Shown here: one piece after another, positions 32,667 to 35,544 of the stretch | How the letters are laid out: each line of letters starts with the position of its first letter | How positions within the stretch are numbered: the first letter of the stretch is position 1 | Assembly (NCBI GenBank): GCA_017398105.1 | Contig: JAFQHF010000032.1 | Location: forward strand, 1-35,544 | Length of the DNA stretch: 35,544 nt | Source: Oscillospiraceae bacterium | GTDB taxonomy: Bacteria > Bacillota_A > Clostridia > Oscillospirales > Oscillospiraceae | Direction: 5' to 3' | Notes under the pieces: model-generated | The model's input: only the letters and a program-made list of their open reading frames with translations | Told to the model about the DNA's origin: nothing | Databases searched by the model: none | Program-made: the position numbers and the translations under genes

Positions 32667-34025
32667 TTATGCGAAAATATCGTTGAGCTGACGGATGGAT
32701 TCCCGGGCATTGGTAACGACCACCACGGTATCTCCCTTCCGGAACATGGAATCACCGTTGGGGATCTCTGTATCCGCACCGTGGGAAATGCTGACCATCA
32801 GCACATTGGGCTTCAGCCGCACCTCTTTCAGGGGCTTGCCGCAGTTCCTGGTGCTCTCCTCAACCAGGAACTCCATGGCCTCCGCCTGACCGTCCGCGAT
32901 GGTATGTACGGAAATGGCGGCACCGGTCTGGTTTTCCATAGCCCGGACATAACGCACGATGTTGCTGCACACCAGTTCTCTGGGGCAAACCACGCTTCCC
33001 AGAGAAAGGCTGTCAATGACGCTGCGGTTTCCTGCATGTCCCAGCTTGGTGATCACCTGGGGCACGCCCCGGGAGGATGCGTACAGGGAAACGATCATGT
33101 TCAGTTCATCCAGGCCTGTCAAAGTCACCAGGGCATCGGTCTGAGCCAGGCCCTCGCTTTCCAGCAGATCCTGCTCACTGACATCCCCATGGATAATATC
33201 CGCATCCGGCAGCAGCTCGCACAGCTCTGTGCAGCGCTCATAACTCCGGTCGATGATCTGCACGGAAATGCCGGACTTCTTCAGCCGCTTTGCCAGATAA
33301 TAGCTGATCCTGCCGCCGCCGCAAAGGGTCACATTCCGGACCCGCCGGGTCAGGATGCCCAGATTTTTCAGCAGGGTGGTCAGATTCTGGGAAAGAGCCG
33401 TAAAGAACACCCGGTCTCCCTCCCGCAGGACAAAGTCACCCTTGGGGGCAATGGCGCTGCCGTCCCGCAGAACGGCACAGACCAGCACCTGGCATTTTAC
33501 GATGCTGCGCAGATCCATCAGCCGGACGTTGCACAGCTTGCTGCCGGAATCCACACGCAGCTCCACGATCTCCGTGCGGCCCTTGGCAAAGGTATCCCGG
33601 CGCAGGAAGCCCGGGTATTTCAGCAGCCGGTCAATTTCCACAGCCGCCTGATTTTCCGGATTGATGACCATGGACAGGCCAAACACATCCCGCATCCGGT
33701 AGATCTGCTCCGTATACTCCGGGTTGCGGATTCTGGCAATGGTGTGCAGTCTGGGATTCAGGGCATGGGCTGTGGTGCAGCACAGCAGATTCACTTCATC
33801 GGCGCTGGTTGCCGCGATCAAAAGATCCGCATCCTTCACACCTGCCTGCTGCAGTACGCTCATGGATGCGCAGTTTCCATGGACGGAGATTACATCATAA
33901 CGCTCCACGCTGGACTGCAGCACTTTGGAATCAGAGTCAATAACGGTAACGTCATGGCCTTCTGTGGAAAGCTGACGGGTCAGCATGGAGCCGACTTTGC
34001 CGTCGCCTGCAATGATAATATTCAT
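32667..34025 (-). CDS. trkA: Trk system potassium uptake protein TrkA
   Basis: A 452-residue cytoplasmic gating subunit with two RCK modules in tandem. The first NAD-binding motif GDGKVG is at residues 7-12, with the Asp at the end of strand 2 in VTVIDSD. The second half repeats the fold (LCGGGRISYYLAKRLKKSGISVQIIDRS). TrkA_C domains follow each (about 140-220 and 370-452). Length matches the two-RCK TrkA rather than the single-RCK KtrA. AGGAGG lies close to the ATG; a promoter is at 34067-34095. Operon with trkH. Ligand binding (NAD or ATP) regulates K+ flux. Confidence 0.94.
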   Translation of the reverse strand: MNIIIAGDGKVGSMLTRQLSTEGHDVTVIDSDSKVLQSSVERYDVISVHGNCASMSVLQQAGVKDADLLIAATSADEVNLLCCTTAHALNPRLHTIARIRNPEYTEQIYRMRDVFGLSMVINPENQAAVEIDRLLKYPGFLRRDTFAKGRTEIVELRVDSGSKLCNVRLMDLRSIVKCQVLVCAVLRDGSAIAPKGDFVLREGDRVFFTALSQNLTTLLKNLGILTRRVRNVTLCGGGRISYYLAKRLKKSGISVQIIDRSYERCTELCELLPDADIIHGDVSEQDLLESEGLAQTDALVTLTGLDELNMIVSLYASSRGVPQVITKLGHAGNRSVIDSLSLGSVVCPRELVCSNIVRYVRAMENQTGAAISVHTIADGQAEAMEFLVEESTRNCGKPLKEVRLKPNVLMVSISHGADTEIPNGDSMFRKGDTVVVVTNARESIRQLNDIFA

Positions 34026-34066
34026 ACCTGCCTCCTGTAGAAAAAAACGATTGAACAGTATCGAGT

Positions 34067-34095
34067 ATTATATCATTGTTCTTTTCCAAATACAA
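34067..34095 (-). promoter_or_regulatory. Promoter of trkA-trkH
   Basis: Minus strand TTGTAT (34095-34090), 17-bp spacer, TATAAT (34072-34067), 41 bp before the ATG. Confidence 0.78.
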
Positions 34096-34155
34096 CTATT
34101 TCCTTGTAAAAATCCAGTTAATTCTACCCGCAGCAACATTTTCTTTCCCCGATGA

Positions 34156-34184
34156 TTGCTTTTTCTCCCGTTTCATGCTACCAT
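34156..34184 (+). promoter_or_regulatory. Promoter of nagA
   Basis: TTGCTT (34156-34161), 17-bp spacer, TACCAT (34179-34184), 34 bp before the start codon. Confidence 0.55.
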
Positions 34185-34218
34185 ATTCTCACAATACCAT
34201 GTAAAGGAGATTTGAATT

Positions 34219-35349
34219 ATGTTCTATAAAAACGCACGCATTTTCACCTCCCATTTCCAGTTCCATATGGGCGCGTTTGAAGTAAAGGACGGCCTGTTCG
34301 GTGAAGTCCTGCCTGAAAACGTACCTGCTGACGCAATTGATCTGAATGGCGCCACCGTCATCCCCGGTCTGGTGGAAGTCCACAGCCACGGCAACTCCGG
34401 TGCTGACTTCTCCGACGGCGACTACGAAGGTCTGAAGGCCATGGCAAAGTTCTACGCCCAGTGCGGCGCCACCTCCTTCGCCCCCGCATCCATGACCCTG
34501 CCCTACGATGTTCTTTCCAAGGCTTTTGCAAACGCAAAGCAGCTGAGAGAGGAAGCCCCCGAGGGCCATTCCCGGATCATGGGCATCCAGATGGAAGGCC
34601 CCTACTTCTCCTACAAGAAGCGCGGCGCACAGAATGCCGATTACCTGATGGAGCCTGACTTTGATGGCTTCAAGAAGCTCTATGATGAAGCTGACGGCCT
34701 GCTGACCATCGTGGACATCGCTCCCGAGCTGCCCGGTGCTGTTGAATTCGTGGAGAAGGCAAGCAAGCTGTGCACCGTCTCCATTGCCCACACCGACTGC
34801 ACCTATGACGATGCAAAAGCCGCCGTGGATGCCGGTGTCACCCATCTGACCCACCTGTACAACGCCATGCCCGGTATCCATCATCGCAATCCCGGTGCAA
34901 TTCCTGCCGGTGTTGAGAACGAAAAGGTCCAGGCTGAGATCATTGCCGACGGCTTCCACATCCATCCCGCTTCCGTCCGTCTGGCTTTCACCATGTTCAA
35001 GAACCGCATGATCCTGGTCTCCGACTCCGGCCGCTGCACCGGTCAGCCCGAAGGCTACCAGTTCGACCTGGGCGGTCAGATGGCAGAGCTGCGGGGCGGT
35101 GTTGCCAAGCTGGTTGGCACCGACACCATCGCCTGCTCCGCCTCCAACATGTGGGCCTGCCTGCGCAATGTTCTGAGCTGGGGTATCCCTGAAGAAGAAG
35201 CCGTTCGTGCCGCTTCCTTCAACCCCGCCAAGGCACTGGGCGTACAGGACAAGATCGGCTCCATTGAGACCGGCAAGTACGCCGACTTTGTCATCACCAA
35301 CGCCGACTATTCCGAGAAGAGAGTCTTCATCGGCGGCAAGGAAATCTGA
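34219..35349 (+). CDS. nagA: N-acetylglucosamine-6-phosphate deacetylase
   Basis: A 376-residue amidohydrolase that removes acetate from GlcNAc-6-phosphate, feeding amino-sugar catabolism and cell-wall recycling. Motifs seen: VEVHSHGNSG (His55, His57), the metal-binding QMEGPY, AHTDCTYDDA, THLYNAMPGIHHRNPG (substrate loop), DGFHIHP, and VSDSGRCTG, which places the catalytic Asp. AAAGGAG lies 9 bases upstream. Codon use is strongly biased to CTG, CCC and GGC, suggesting good expression. No nagB or transporter is in view; the neighbours on both sides are unrelated. A terminator follows at 35364-35389. Confidence 0.95.
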   Translation: MFYKNARIFTSHFQFHMGAFEVKDGLFGEVLPENVPADAIDLNGATVIPGLVEVHSHGNSGADFSDGDYEGLKAMAKFYAQCGATSFAPASMTLPYDVLSKAFANAKQLREEAPEGHSRIMGIQMEGPYFSYKKRGAQNADYLMEPDFDGFKKLYDEADGLLTIVDIAPELPGAVEFVEKASKLCTVSIAHTDCTYDDAKAAVDAGVTHLTHLYNAMPGIHHRNPGAIPAGVENEKVQAEIIADGFHIHPASVRLAFTMFKNRMILVSDSGRCTGQPEGYQFDLGGQMAELRGGVAKLVGTDTIACSASNMWACLRNVLSWGIPEEEAVRAASFNPAKALGVQDKIGSIETGKYADFVITNADYSEKRVFIGGKEI

Positions 35350-35363
35350 TCCATTCAATCCTG

Positions 35364-35395
35364 CTGGGGCGGACACCGATCCGCCCCAGTGTTTT
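35364..35395 (+). terminator. Terminator of nagA
   Basis: Stem CTGGGGCGGA (35364-35373) with TCCGCCCCAG (35380-35389), followed by TGTTTTG. The stem is similar in sequence to the family 1 repeat hairpin. Confidence 0.85.
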
Positions 35396-35406
35396 GATGT
35401 GCCTAT

Positions 35407-35544
35407 AAATGATCGTTTATCGGCATAGGGATCAACCAATCGTAGGGGCGGATTTCCAATCCGCCCGAAATCTATCGATCAATTCCCGGTGAAGCCAACT
35501 CCGGCGACCACGGTCTTTGTACGGGTCGATACCATTCCATTGTC
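35407..35544. repeat. Repeat element cut by the right edge
   Basis: Opens AAATGATCGTTTA (35407-35419), then GTAGGGGCGGATT (35442 on) and the hairpin GGCGGATT-TCC-AATCCGCC, as in family 1. Beyond that it diverges from the two copies at 15440 and 16848, so it may be a third core type. Confidence 0.7.

Noticed and set aside
31167..34040. A 957-codon open frame on the plus strand opposite trkH and trkA
   Set aside because: It runs through two genuine genes and their gap and has H/Q-rich composition typical of antisense frames; no domain is recognisable.

Overview
The window looks like chromosome from a fairly GC-rich Clostridia, most likely a gut member of the Oscillospirales. This rests on codon style (CTG, TCC and GGC heavy), consensus sigma-A promoters with 17-18 bp spacing, strong AGGAGG-type ribosome sites, and gene families such as DUF3793, DUF1846, an Na/Pi symporter with a PhoU tail and a pyrBI-type ATCase. 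There is no phage, conjugation or CRISPR module and no rRNA or tRNA gene. Assignment to a genus is not possible from the sequence alone.

Layout. 1-617: 5' part of a phosphoglucomutase gene (minus, cut by the window edge). 788-4304: tight minus-strand set of GH3 glycosidase, NUDIX hydrolase and SPL-type radical SAM protein. 4504-8390: two MATE exporters and an esterase, each with its own promoter. 8512-10332: a sortase-type surface protein with InlB-like repeats behind a structured leader, divergent from 10718-12086 (MarR regulator and DegV lipid-binding protein). 12280-13420: an operon of a 36-residue membrane microprotein, DUF3793 protein and flavodoxin behind two palindromic operators that look metal-responsive. 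13599-15344: Na/Pi symporter behind 11-bp-phased direct repeats resembling Pho boxes. 15614-16783: MFS transporter enclosed by two ~200-bp inverted repeats. 17054-20362: beta-CASP metallo-hydrolase divergent from DUF1846. 20487-21407: an AT-rich two-gene unit (GyrI-like effector-binding protein and PNPOx-like flavoprotein). 21527-30630: an eight-gene pyrimidine operon on the minus strand, pyrC-carB-pyrK-pyrD-pyrF-pyrE-pyrB-pyrI, with a promoter-proximal attenuator-like leader but no carA. 31197-34025: trkA-trkH potassium uptake. 34219-35349: nagA.

The pyr genes cover de novo UMP synthesis from carbamoyl phosphate onward, with PyrK and PyrD as the NAD-linked type 1B dihydroorotate dehydrogenase. 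The glutaminase subunit for carbamoyl phosphate synthesis must be encoded outside the window.

The least expected content is non-coding. A modular repeat superfamily is scattered in intergenic gaps. Its members share ends of the form AAATGATCGTTTA and a GTAGGG-led hairpin but have at least two unrelated cores (about 135 bp and 199 bp). One pair flanks the MFS gene in inverted orientation, one copy sits inside the pyr operon, and one runs off the right edge. Other leads are the structured leader that can pair with the Shine-Dalgarno of the surface protein, the pyr attenuator, the twin operators over the microprotein operon, and the phased Pho-like repeats.
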